A stretch of DNA of 18,860 nucleotides from Rhodobacteraceae bacterium UBA6213 (lineage in GTDB: Bacteria > Pseudomonadota > Alphaproteobacteria > Rhodobacterales > Rhodobacteraceae). The stretch is from assembly GCA_002421605.1 (NCBI GenBank), contig DISJ01000014.1, positions 1 to 18,860 of the forward strand. Reading direction: 5' to 3'. A program made the translations under genes and the position numbers. Shown piece after piece: positions 6,925 through 13,558 of the stretch; position 1 is the first letter of the stretch, and each line of letters opens with the position of its first letter. A model generated the notes under the pieces. The model had not been told where the DNA came from. It saw nothing but the letters and a program-made list of their open reading frames with translations, and searched no databases.

Positions 6925-7344
6925 TCAATTTGACTGGCGAGCGCAGCTCTGCCCCGGTACGACTGCTGCAAGGTCTGCAAGAATGGGGCAGTCGGGCCGG
7001 TCGTCACCCGCACAAGCCTCGACCAGATGCGACAGGGTTCTTCGCATCTCGGTCAGCTCGACAATCTTGCGATCGATGCAGGCCAGATGGTCTTGCGCGA
7101 CATGCTTGACGTCGGCGCTGGCGCGCGCGCGGTCGCGATAGAGCGTCAGCAGCGTGCGGCAATCGTCGATGGTAAAACCTAGCGAGCGTGCACGACCCAG
7201 AAAAGTGAGCTTGTGCAGATCGGTTTCGCGAAAACTGCGGTAGCCATTGGCGGATCGCAACGGTTCGATCAGGCCGATATCTTCGTAATAGCGGATGGTT
7301 TTGGCCGGAAGGCCCGAAAGCTGCGCGGCGTCTCCGATATTCAT
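6925..7344 (-). CDS. cueR: CueR-type copper-responsive MerR-family activator (139 aa)
   Basis: Cytoplasmic dimeric regulator that binds Cu(I) and activates promoters with long spacers. The N-terminal winged helix reads MNIGDAAQLSGLPAKTIRYY then EDIGLIEP..., a typical MerR start, followed by the dimerisation helix. The metal loop is C111-x7-C119 (CAGDDRPDC), the two-cysteine spacing of the monovalent-metal sensor CueR. A third cysteine lies near the end (C134). The frame opens at 7404, but that start would lie inside the cueR promoter. ATG 7344-7342 has AGGA seven bases before it and starts the canonical domain. It is divergent from copZ and has its own CueR box, suggesting autoregulation. Confidence 0.92.
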   Translation of the reverse strand: MNIGDAAQLSGLPAKTIRYYEDIGLIEPLRSANGYRSFRETDLHKLTFLGRARSLGFTIDDCRTLLTLYRDRARASADVKHVAQDHLACIDRKIVELTEMRRTLSHLVEACAGDDRPDCPILADLAAVVPGQSCARQSN

Positions 7345-7384
7345 GGCGCGATCCTTGTGTTCGGGGGGCGGTGCGCCCTGCGAC

Positions 7385-7415
7385 AAACTTATGCTTCCAG
7401 TCATAGGAAGGTCAA
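7385..7415 (-). promoter_or_regulatory. CueR-type promoter of cueR
   Basis: On the minus strand: -35 TTGACC (7415-7410), 19-bp spacer TTCCTATGACTGGAAGCAT with a TTCC-N6-GGAA-like dyad, then -10 AAGTTT (7390-7385). The over-long spacer is the MerR-family signature. It lies about 40 bases before the cueR ATG. Confidence 0.75.
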
Positions 7416-7474
7416 GCGCGCGGCCACGGCACGGCGGAAAACCGCAAAAGATACACCAATTGCCTGTTGGGCAC

Positions 7475-7505
7475 TTGACCTTCCAGCGCTGGAAACTCCC
7501 ACCTT
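7475..7505 (+). promoter_or_regulatory. CueR-type promoter of copZ
   Basis: -35 TTGACC (7475-7480) is followed by the perfect palindrome TTCCAGCGCTGGAA (7481-7494) inside a 19-bp spacer; the -10 position (about 7500-7505) is poor in consensus bases, as expected of an activator-dependent promoter. The copZ start follows at 7532, with AGGAGA at 7521-7526. Confidence 0.78.
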
Positions 7506-7531
7506 CACACTAACCTGCATAGGAGAATGAG

Positions 7532-7735
7532 ATGACTCAGTTTGACGTGCCTGAAATGAGTTGCGGCCATTGCTCGGCGACCATCACCAAAGCCATCGGC
7601 GCCGCCGATGCTGGCGCCAGCGTGGAATGCAATCTGGCAACGCATACGGTCACGGTTGCCAAGGCGTTACTCAGCGACGAGGCACTGGTGGCGACACTGA
7701 AGGCCGCGGGCTACGCGGCTTCGCCCGTGCGTTGA
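7532..7735 (+). CDS. copZ: CopZ-like copper chaperone, single HMA domain (67 aa)
   Basis: Small cytoplasmic Cu(I) carrier with a ferredoxin-like heavy-metal-associated fold. The metal loop is MSC11GHC14 near the N-terminus (MxCxxC), followed by ATITKAIGAADAGASVECNL and the closing strand LKAAGYAASPV, normal for the family in length and order. ATG at 7532 is preceded by AGGAGA. An ATG at 7527 overlaps it but stops after two codons. It probably hands copper to CopA (13590), which lacks its own N-terminal HMA domain. Transcribed from its own CueR-type promoter, divergent from cueR and convergent with the cytochrome operon (15-bp gap). Confidence 0.92.
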   Translation: MTQFDVPEMSCGHCSATITKAIGAADAGASVECNLATHTVTVAKALLSDEALVATLKAAGYAASPVR

Positions 7736-7750
7736 ACTATCCAGCTCGGT

Positions 7751-8224
7751 TCAAGGGTTTCGCTCGGCTTCAGAGCGCGCTGCCTGTGCTTGGCGTTCGA
7801 GTTCGGGCCAGGTCGACTTGATGAAGGCGAGGATATCCATAATCTGCGCATCGGTCAGAGTATCGGCAAAGCCGGGCATGCCGCTGTCATAGGCCATGCC
7901 CTGCTGCGCCAGGGCCTCGGCGCCGCCGAGCTTGGTATAGTCGAACAACAGCATATCGCCATGGTGCCAGGTATGGCCGCTTGCATCGTGCGGCGGCGGC
8001 GGCAGGCGGCCATCGGCGCCGGGTGTTTGCCAATCCTCTGCGCCTTCAAGATTTGCGCCGTGGCACGCGGCGCAGTTGGCCCCATAAAGCGTCGCGCACG
8101 CGACCGGGTCGGCGGCGGCAAAGAGCGGCACTTGCGAGGGGCTAGTTGCGCCGCGCCACCAATAGGCACCGCCGAAGCCAACAACCAACGCCGCTGTCGC
8201 CAGCACCAAGACAGGTCTTTTCAT
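7751..8224 (-). CDS. Exported or membrane-anchored c-type cytochrome, mono-haem (157 aa)
   Basis: Periplasmic electron carrier with an uncleaved or cleavable N-terminal helix (KRPVLVLATAALVVGFGGAYWW). The haem site is C51AACH55 after LYGAN. A loop SGHTWHHGDMLLFDYTKLGG (83-102) follows, then MPGFADTLTDAQIMDILAFI with M116 as the likely distal ligand. The frame extends to 8278, which would overlap the preceding cytochrome. ATG 8224-8222, with GAGGG upstream and a proper signal sequence, is chosen. It is third and last gene of the apparent operon L,D-transpeptidase, cytochrome, cytochrome, driven by a CueR-type promoter at about 9438. A role in redox buffering under copper stress or in feeding an oxidase is inferred. 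Confidence 0.82.
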   Translation of the reverse strand: MKRPVLVLATAALVVGFGGAYWWRGATSPSQVPLFAAADPVACATLYGANCAACHGANLEGAEDWQTPGADGRLPPPPHDASGHTWHHGDMLLFDYTKLGGAEALAQQGMAYDSGMPGFADTLTDAQIMDILAFIKSTWPELERQAQAARSEAERNP

Positions 8225-8261
8225 CACTGATGCCCTCGCGGCCAGCCCGGCCGTCCTATCA

Positions 8262-8735
8262 TCACCCTGGAATGCCATTTTCGCGCTGCACTTCGCGAAT
8301 ATAGGCTTCGATGCTTTTCACGATGCCCGGCGGCACGCCCGGAACCGGGGCCATGTCGCCGAAATGCCAGTGATGCGCTGGAACCCCGTTTTGCACCGCG
8401 GAAAGAAACGCGATTTGCGGGTGGTGGTTCGGCTCGTAGATGAAATGGATCAAGGGTGGCGCGGTGCCATTGATCCCGGCAGCATTTTCGCCGTGGCACG
8501 ACGCGCATTTCGCATCAAACGCCCGCTTGCCGGTGACCGCCATAGGCGACAGAGTTTCAGGTAACTTCGGCGCCACCAGCGGTGCTCCGATCGGAATCCC
8601 CGAGGTATCGGGTGGCACCATCGAGTGCCCCGGCACCATCGGCGATCCAAAGGAAATTGTCTGTGCGTTCAGAGCGGCGGTCGATGCGCCAGCGATGATC
8701 AGCGCTCCGAAGCCATATGTCAGGATCTTTTTCAT
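8262..8735 (-). CDS. Exported c-type cytochrome, mono-haem (157 aa)
   Basis: Starts at ATG 8735-8733 (MKKILTYGFG), with AAGG upstream; an in-frame TTG at 8741 is unnecessary. The signal peptide is residues 1-25 (cleavage near LNA-QT). A Pro-rich segment with several methionines (SPMVPGHSMVPPDTSG) precedes the haem site C77ASCH81. After it come PNHHPQ and HHWHFGDMAPVPGVP (121-135). The terminal helix IVKSIEAYIREVQRENG is typical of class I cytochromes. It lies 45 bases after the L,D-transpeptidase stop and 37 bases before the second cytochrome's start. Both cytochromes carry an HxWHxGDM loop, listed as a finding. Electron partners are not evident. Confidence 0.82.
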   Translation of the reverse strand: MKKILTYGFGALIIAGASTAALNAQTISFGSPMVPGHSMVPPDTSGIPIGAPLVAPKLPETLSPMAVTGKRAFDAKCASCHGENAAGINGTAPPLIHFIYEPNHHPQIAFLSAVQNGVPAHHWHFGDMAPVPGVPPGIVKSIEAYIREVQRENGIPG

Positions 8736-8780
8736 TCTCAACCTTGGTTTTTATTGAGGGATGGGACCGCCCAGATCGGG

Positions 8781-9374
8781 TCAGATCAGTTTTACTTGGG
8801 TTCCGACCTTCGCCAGCGCGAACAGCTCTTCGATCTGCTCATTGTACAGACCGATGCAGCCGTTTGACGACTTGCGCCCGATCTTGCGGGTGTCGTTGGT
8901 GCCGTGGACTCGGTAATACTGCCAGCTCAGATAGAGCGCGTGAGTGCCGAGCGGGTTGTCGGGGCCCGGCCCGACGAAATCGGGCCATTCCGGGTTGCGC
9001 AGTTTCATGGCAGGCGTCGGCGCCCAACTCGGGCCGATCAACTTGCGCACCACCTTGGTATATCCCAGCCGGGTCAGATCGTCGCTCAGCGGCACGCTGG
9101 TGGGATAAAGCTTGGCTATGGTTCCGTCTTCAGACCAGAATTGCAGCATCATCGAGGTGGTATCGGCCAAAATGACGCCGTTCTTCAGCGTATCGAAATG
9201 ATCGCGCCAATCGCTGACCCTGAAAGACGATGCATTGCGCCGCAGCGTGGGCGAGGTCAACCGGGGCTCGGCACTTTGCGCCCACCCGGTAGTGACACTG
9301 GTCAGCAGGACAGACGCAGCGCCGCTGAAAATCACCTGTCGCCGCCCCGGAATAGCCAAATTCGATTTGCGCAT
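8781..9374 (-). CDS. L,D-transpeptidase (YkuD domain), exported (197 aa)
   Basis: Predicted periplasmic enzyme forming 3-3 peptidoglycan cross-links or anchoring proteins to the wall. A twin-arginine-like signal (PGRRQVIFSGAASVLLTSV) is followed by a possible cleavage after WAQ. The YkuD catalytic motif is present: YRVHGTND with H157, then SSNGCIGLYN with catalytic C173. The position after Cys-Ile is Gly, where Arg is common (GCIR), a minor variation. The frame opens at 9410, but that codon lies in the promoter -10 region; ATG 9374-9372, with GAGGA upstream, is chosen. First gene of a three-gene operon with two cytochromes, behind a strong CueR-type dyad. Copper is reported to inhibit L,D-transpeptidases, so copper-induced replacement is plausible. 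Confidence 0.88.
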   Translation of the reverse strand: MRKSNLAIPGRRQVIFSGAASVLLTSVTTGWAQSAEPRLTSPTLRRNASSFRVSDWRDHFDTLKNGVILADTTSMMLQFWSEDGTIAKLYPTSVPLSDDLTRLGYTKVVRKLIGPSWAPTPAMKLRNPEWPDFVGPGPDNPLGTHALYLSWQYYRVHGTNDTRKIGRKSSNGCIGLYNEQIEELFALAKVGTQVKLI

Positions 9375-9407
9375 TGCCGCATCCTCTTCGCAATTCTCAT
9401 TGTGGAC

Positions 9408-9438
9408 CACATGCGACCTTCCCAGACTGGAAGGTCAA
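9408..9438 (-). promoter_or_regulatory. CueR-type promoter of the L,D-transpeptidase-cytochrome operon
   Basis: On the minus strand: TTGACC (9438-9433), then 19 bases, then CATGTG (9413-9408). The plus strand shows a perfect 7-6-7 dyad ACCTTCC-CAGACT-GGAAGGT at 9416-9435, the most symmetrical of the six sites in the window. The L,D-transpeptidase ATG lies about 34 bases downstream. Confidence 0.78.
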
Positions 9439-9476
9439 CCGAACCGCGTTTCACGAATAGGTGAACCAAGACACCG

Positions 9477-9507
9477 TTGACCTTGCCCCACTGGAAGCAT
9501 GCACCCG
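9477..9507 (+). promoter_or_regulatory. CueR-type promoter of the DUF2933-like/lipoprotein/DsbD-like unit
   Basis: TTGACC (9477-9482) is followed by a 19-bp spacer TTGCCCCACTGGAAGCATG with one mismatched dyad arm (TTGCC/GGAAG) and a poor -10 (CACCCG, 9502-9507). It is back-to-back with the site at 9408-9438, leaving 38 bp between the two divergent -35 elements. Confidence 0.65.
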
Positions 9508-9533
9508 TTGGAAAAATGAAGGGAAGCATCGCG

Positions 9534-9857
9534 ATGAACCACTCCAGATCCAGCCGCCAGAGCAGCGAAACGGCCAACGGTGTGCGCCACTCGTTGATGA
9601 AATACGGTATGTGGGCCTGCTGCGCCGTCATGCTACTGCCGGTCGTCGCCTACATCGCTGCGGGTGGCAGCTTTGCCGGGTTCGGCGGCAGTCTCGTCAC
9701 CTTCGCGCCATTGGCCCTGTGCCTCGGGATGCACCTCGTGATGCACAAATTCATGGGAAAATCTTGTCATTCCAGCGCAAAAGACGAAACACCCGGCGTG
9801 CCGCAAGCGACCACGGTGCCCGATGTGCGGGCGCTATCGGCGATGGCGCGCGAGTAG
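9534..9857 (+). CDS. DUF2933-like small membrane protein (107 aa)
   Basis: Residues 22-70 hold two hydrophobic helices (MWACCAVMLLPVVAYIAAGG and LVTFAPLALCLGMHLVM). The second runs into MHLVMHKFMGKSCH (66-79), a Met/His/Cys-rich end resembling DUF2933 proteins, which are often found with copper genes. Possible earlier starts are at 9477, which is the promoter itself, and at 9516. ATG 9534 has AAGGGA ten bases upstream and is chosen. Residues 1-20 and 80-107 are polar. The soft-metal ligand cluster at the membrane boundary suggests copper binding, but the biochemical role of the family is unknown. The stop is five bases before the small lipoprotein gene. Confidence 0.7.
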   Translation: MNHSRSSRQSSETANGVRHSLMKYGMWACCAVMLLPVVAYIAAGGSFAGFGGSLVTFAPLALCLGMHLVMHKFMGKSCHSSAKDETPGVPQATTVPDVRALSAMARE

Positions 9858-9862
9858 GCAGG

Positions 9863-10093
9863 GTGGTTGCGCGTGCTCGCAGCCTGCGGCGAGGAGCGGT
9901 TTTGTTGCCGGTGGTTCTCGGCGCATGTGCTGGGGGAGCGCAATGCCCTGAGAAAGTGGACTTCGCGCGCACACTGGCTGCTCAATCAGCTGTCATTCCT
10001 CGCGGATGCGTGGCGGACCCTTTGCCGGGAGGACGCACAGCGGCGCTGAGCTGCAAGAGTGGCCGAACTGGCTATGTCGTAATTGATCAGTAG
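9863..10093 (+). CDS. Small cysteine-containing lipoprotein, GTG start (76 aa)
   Basis: Not a recognised family. From GTG 9863 the product begins MVARARSLRRGAVLLPVVLG then AC: a basic n-region, hydrophobic core and lipobox LGAC with C22 as the lipidated residue. The mature part is about 55 residues with three more cysteines (C28, one in IPRGCVADP and one in ALSCKSGR), so one or two disulfides or a metal site are possible. There is no ATG in frame nearby and no clear ribosome site, so coupling to the preceding gene (five bases away) is assumed. It lies between the DUF2933-like and the DsbD-like genes, which supports a periplasmic thiol/copper role. Start uncertain. Confidence 0.5.
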   Translation: MVARARSLRRGAVLLPVVLGACAGGAQCPEKVDFARTLAAQSAVIPRGCVADPLPGGRTAALSCKSGRTGYVVIDQ

Positions 10094-10110
10094 GCCGCTG
10101 CTGGCTCGGT

Positions 10111-10128
10111 CCGCACGCCAGCGTGCGG
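10111..10128 (+). terminator. Hairpin between lipoprotein and DsbD-like genes
   Basis: Perfect inverted repeat CCGCACG-CCAG-CGTGCGG (7-bp GC-rich stem, 4-base loop) lies 17 bases after the lipoprotein stop. No T-run follows, so partial termination or RNA stability control is as likely as full termination. No separate promoter for the DsbD-like gene is recognisable after it. Confidence 0.35.
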
Positions 10129-10187
10129 GTGGCGGCGGAATGGGCATCGCCGCGACCCGCGTCAGAATATTGCCTAAAGGAAAGTCA

Positions 10188-12302
10188 ATGTCAGCAGACA
10201 GTTTCGCGACAAGATGCGCGGCGACCCTCAGCGCGGCAGTTTTGCTCGGCCTGACGCTGGCCAGCGGATCCGCAAGAGCCGCGGTCTCTGAGCCCTATGT
10301 CTCCAACGCCGTAACAGCGCGCCTGCTTGTTGCTCAGGATGGCGTCGCGGAAGGGGTGCGGGCGCTTTCGGCGGGACTCGAACTGGAGCTGGCACCGGGG
10401 TGGAAGACCTATTGGCGCTCGCCGGGCGAAGTGGGGCTGCCACCCCGCATCGACTGGACGGGGTCGGAAAACATCGCCGATGTCGCGTTCCTTTGGCCAG
10501 CGCCCGAGCGCTTTCGCGCCTTCGGCATCGAAAACATCGGCTACAAGAGCGACGTGGTGTTTCCGCTCAACGTCACGTTGAAGACCCCCGGGGCGCCGGC
10601 ACGGCTGCAGGCAACGGTCTTTGCGCTCATTTGTTCCGAGCTTTGCGTGCCACATGATTTCACGCTGGCGCTCGATATTCCTGCGGCAAGCGGTATCGAC
10701 AGCGCTGCGGCCGCACGCATTGCCCAATTCGTGCGCAAGGTGCCTGATGACGGCAGCGAAAGCGGTATGGCGCCGGACGTCGCCGCGCTGAACGCTGACA
10801 AAACCGCGCTGATCTTCACCGCGACCAGCGCGACGGGCTTTAGCGACCCTGACGTGTTTCCGGAATTCGGCGAGAACGGCGCCTTTGGCGCGCCCGACAT
10901 TCGGCTGGGCGATCGTGGGCGGCTGCTCTGGGCGACGCTACCGCTATTTTCGGCGTCCAAGCCGGCGGCCGCATTGCAGATAACCATTACCGATGGCGCG
11001 CGCGCCGCAACCTTTGGCGCTACGCTTGCAGACCAGGTGCCCGAGCCGCCGTTCACGATACGCAAGATCATCCCGGGTGTGGGCGAACTCGCCTGGGTGG
11101 CGGCGCTGGCGCTGCTGGGCGGGCTGGTGCTGAACGTCATGCCCTGCGTGCTGCCGGTGCTTTCAATCAAACTTGGCTCGGTTATCAAGACCCGGGGCCA
11201 GAGCCGGACGCGCGTGCGAGCGGGGTTTCTAGTTTCGGCGGGCGGCGTGATGGCGTTCATGTGGGGACTGGCGGCGATTACGCTGGCGGCGCGCGCGTTG
11301 GGCTTTTCGGTGGGCTGGGGGCTGCAATTCCAGAACCCGACGTTTCTGGCGCTGATGATCCTGCTGGTTACGGTCTTCAGCGCTAACCTGCTCGGCGCAT
11401 TTGAAATCACGCTGCCGTCGTCCTGGCAGACCCGGATGGTGCGTGCCGACGGTAGCCCTGGCTATGCTGGCGACTTTGCCACCGGCGCTTTTGCCGCGGT
11501 GCTGGCCACCCCCTGCTCAGCGCCGTTTCTGGGTACCGCCGTGGCTTTTGCGCTGGCCGGACGCGCGATCGACATTTTCGTGGTGTTCACCGCGCTGGGG
11601 CTGGGGCTGGCCTTGCCCTATGTGTCGATTGCCGTGATGCCGGGGCTGGTCACCCGGCTGCCCAAGCCGGGGCGCTGGATGGCGGCGCTGAAGGTTGTGC
11701 TAGGCGCGCTGCTTGGGTTGACGGCGGCGTGGCTGTTCTGGGTGCTAATAGGTGTCGCGGGCATGCGCGCCGCACTGACAACGGCGGGTTTGATGGCGGC
11801 GCTGATCGTGGTGCTGGCGCTGCGGCGCATGCCGCAGGCCTGGCGCCGCCCTGCGCTGGCGGTGCTGATTGCCGCTTCGCTTCTGGCGCCCGGCCTGCTG
11901 CGCGAAAAGGCCAGCCCAAACAGTGCCGCGCGCACCGCCTGGGTCGCTTTCGACCGGCCGGCAATTGCCCGTCTGGTTGCCGATGGCACGACGGTTTTTG
12001 TCGACGTGACTGCCGACTGGTGTCTGACGTGCAAGGCCAACAAGGCGCTGGTGCTGGACCGCGAGCCAGTGGCGGGGGCGTTGGCAGCCCCCGGCGTGGT
12101 GCCAATGCTGGCCGACTGGACCCGCCCGGATGACACCATTTCACGTTATCTGCAAAGCTTCGGGCGCTACGGCATACCGTTCAACATCGTTTACGGCCCC
12201 GGCGCGCCCGAGGGGATCGTGCTGCCAGAGCTGCTGTCGACCGACGCAGTGCTCGATGCCATCGAACAGGCGGTGGGCGGCGCGGCTGCGGCTGCGGGCT
12301 GA
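10188..12302 (+). CDS. DsbD/ScsB-like protein-disulfide reductase (704 aa)
   Basis: Membrane thiol-disulfide transporter carrying electrons from cytoplasmic thioredoxin to periplasmic targets. A signal peptide (residues 1-32, ending GSARA) precedes an N-terminal periplasmic domain with C149xxxC153 (ICSELC), as in ScsB (suppressor of copper sensitivity). The central eight-helix CcdA-like domain has NVMPC320VLPVLS and LATPC443SAPFLGT as its redox pair. The C-terminal thioredoxin-like domain has W-C612-LT-C615 and the cis-Pro region RYGIPFNIVY. Start ATG 10188 has AAAGGAAAG at 10176-10184 and a proper signal; the frame's earlier start at 10083 is rejected. It probably belongs to the unit starting at 9534. 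Copper damages disulfide pairing, so the placement fits. Confidence 0.9.
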   Translation: MSADSFATRCAATLSAAVLLGLTLASGSARAAVSEPYVSNAVTARLLVAQDGVAEGVRALSAGLELELAPGWKTYWRSPGEVGLPPRIDWTGSENIADVAFLWPAPERFRAFGIENIGYKSDVVFPLNVTLKTPGAPARLQATVFALICSELCVPHDFTLALDIPAASGIDSAAAARIAQFVRKVPDDGSESGMAPDVAALNADKTALIFTATSATGFSDPDVFPEFGENGAFGAPDIRLGDRGRLLWATLPLFSASKPAAALQITITDGARAATFGATLADQVPEPPFTIRKIIPGVGELAWVAALALLGGLVLNVMPCVLPVLSIKLGSVIKTRGQSRTRVRAGFLVSAGGVMAFMWGLAAITLAARALGFSVGWGLQFQNPTFLALMILLVTVFSANLLGAFEITLPSSWQTRMVRADGSPGYAGDFATGAFAAVLATPCSAPFLGTAVAFALAGRAIDIFVVFTALGLGLALPYVSIAVMPGLVTRLPKPGRWMAALKVVLGALLGLTAAWLFWVLIGVAGMRAALTTAGLMAALIVVLALRRMPQAWRRPALAVLIAASLLAPGLLREKASPNSAARTAWVAFDRPAIARLVADGTTVFVDVTADWCLTCKANKALVLDREPVAGALAAPGVVPMLADWTRPDDTISRYLQSFGRYGIPFNIVYGPGAPEGIVLPELLSTDAVLDAIEQAVGGAAAAAG

Positions 12303-12332
12303 GGTGTCGGCGCATCCCGCGTGCCGCTGTTT

Positions 12333-12347
12333 CCGCCCACCGGGCGG
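12333..12347 (+). terminator. Hairpin after the DsbD-like gene
   Basis: CCGCCC-ACC-GGGCGG, a 6-bp GC stem with a 3-base loop, 31 bases after the stop and 33 bases before the next CueR-type -35. It has no T-run, so terminator function is tentative. Confidence 0.35.
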
Positions 12348-12379
12348 CCTTGGGTAACACGCTTGTGACGCGGTAGCGT

Positions 12380-12410
12380 TTGACCTTCCAGCAGTGGAAG
12401 CCTGCACAGA
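12380..12410 (+). promoter_or_regulatory. CueR-type promoter of the beta-propeller gene
   Basis: TTGACC (12380-12385), a 19-bp spacer TTCCAGCAGTGGAAGCCTG with dyad TTCCAGCAGTGGAA, then the -10 position CACAGA (12405-12410). The gene's ATG is at 12437. Confidence 0.75.
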
Positions 12411-12436
12411 GTGGCTGACCCAACCCCGGAGCCATC

Positions 12437-13459
12437 ATGAAAACCTTTCCTCTGAAAATCGCCCTCGGTCTGTTTGCTTCGACCGCAGCCTTCGCCGACA
12501 TCTATGTGCCCGAAGGCCCGGTTGGTTCGGTGCTGCATCTTAGTTCGGCTTATGATGTCGTCGACCGCATCGAGGGTTTGGCCGATGTTCACGGCATGGC
12601 GGTAGCGCCAAAGCGCGGCATTCTCATCACCGGCAGTCTTACAGATGTCGCACGCGACGGCATTGCCAAGCCCGCGGTAGTCTCCGAAGATGACCACGCG
12701 GCACATCATGGCGGCAGCAGCGCCGAAGTGGCGCCCGGAACCGTTAGCCTTGTTAGCATCGTCGATGCAAAAACCCACGAAGTTCTACGCCGCATTGAAG
12801 TGCCCGGCATCGTGCACCATGTTGCCGTTAGCTCCGATGAGCGCTGGGCAATCGTGACGCATTCGCTGCTCGACTCAGTGTCGATCATCGACCTTGATAG
12901 CGGCGAGGTCACCGCAACCATCGTGACCGGACCGGTTCCCGAATATGCCGCCGCCGACTCGGTTACCGGGCGGTTCTTTGTCAGCAACGCCGGCAACGCC
13001 ACAATCAGCGATGTCGACCCGGCAAGTGCCACGGTGCTGCGCAGCATCCGCACAGCAGGGGGGCCCAAGCACATGCGCCTGTTGTCCGGTTTGCGGCAAC
13101 TGGTGGTCGCCGCGCCAGGGCCGGGCACGGTGCAGGTGTTCGATGCGGATAGCGGCGCGCAACTGGAAAGCTACACGATTGGCGGCGATCTACATGGTAT
13201 CGAGGCCGATGCCAGCACGATCTATGTCAGTGCCAGAGGTCGGGGTCAGGTGGTGCGGATCGACAGGGCCAGCGGCACCCAAACCGAAGCGGCGATCGGC
13301 CCTGCACCGTATCATATGACCCTGACGAAAGGCGATCTACTGGTCAGCAGCTCGGCAGAGCCCGTGCTCTGGGTGATCGACGCCGATAGCCTAGCTCTGA
13401 AGCAGTCCATCACGACGGCGGACATGGCGCACCAGATCGTGGTTGCCGAAACCGAGTGA
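12437..13459 (+). CDS. YncE-like exported beta-propeller protein (340 aa)
   Basis: A signal peptide (MKTFPLKIALGLFASTAAFA) precedes a chain of repeated blades of the form xxVxVVDxxSGExxxxIxxG: residues about 103-118 (LVSIVDAKTHEVLRRI), VSIIDLDSGEVTATI, ISDVDPASATVLRSI, VQVFDADSGAQLESY, VVRIDRASGTQTEAA and LWVIDADSLALKQSI. This is the YVTN/YncE-type propeller. A polar insertion EDDHAAHHGGSS (84-95) with H87, H90 and H91 breaks the first blades and could bind metal. GGAG lies about eight bases before ATG 12437. It is a single-gene unit between its own CueR-type promoter and a hairpin. Function in copper stress is unknown; a periplasmic scaffold or copper-binding role is inference. Confidence 0.8.
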   Translation: MKTFPLKIALGLFASTAAFADIYVPEGPVGSVLHLSSAYDVVDRIEGLADVHGMAVAPKRGILITGSLTDVARDGIAKPAVVSEDDHAAHHGGSSAEVAPGTVSLVSIVDAKTHEVLRRIEVPGIVHHVAVSSDERWAIVTHSLLDSVSIIDLDSGEVTATIVTGPVPEYAAADSVTGRFFVSNAGNATISDVDPASATVLRSIRTAGGPKHMRLLSGLRQLVVAAPGPGTVQVFDADSGAQLESYTIGGDLHGIEADASTIYVSARGRGQVVRIDRASGTQTEAAIGPAPYHMTLTKGDLLVSSSAEPVLWVIDADSLALKQSITTADMAHQIVVAETE

Positions 13460-13501
13460 GCAGCGTCCGCAAGGGGTGCCCAGAGCGTGGTGGTTTCTTT
13501 T

Positions 13502-13526
13502 GGGCGCGTCCGGGCTGGACGCGCCC
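13502..13526 (+). terminator. Strong hairpin between beta-propeller gene and copA promoter
   Basis: Perfect 10-bp inverted repeat GGGCGCGTCC-GGGCT-GGACGCGCCC, 42 bases after the propeller stop. Its right arm ends one base before the copA -35 TTGACC (13528). No T-run follows. It probably insulates copA from upstream transcription. Confidence 0.55.
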
Positions 13527-13527
13527 C

Positions 13528-13558
13528 TTGACCTTCCCCCAACTGGAAGCCCCATGTT
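13528..13558 (+). promoter_or_regulatory. CueR-type promoter of copA
   Basis: TTGACC (13528-13533), a 19-bp spacer TTCCCCCAACTGGAAGCCC, then CATGTT (13553-13558) as the -10. The position decides the copA start: an in-frame ATG at 13554 lies within the -10, so translation must begin downstream at 13590. Confidence 0.78.

Noticed and set aside
7732..7754. Inverted repeat TTGAAC...GTTCAA between copZ and the cytochrome gene
   Set aside because: Six-base arms with an 11-base spacer and no T-run; too weak to call a terminator, though it lies in a convergent gap.
9477..9533. Start of the DUF2933-like protein at 9477 or 9516
   Set aside because: 9477 is the promoter -35, and 9516 lacks a ribosome site and lies near the expected transcription start.
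10541..11410. Minus-strand frame opposite the DsbD-like gene
   Set aside because: No recognisable motif. The plus strand carries the redox cysteines and membrane helices.
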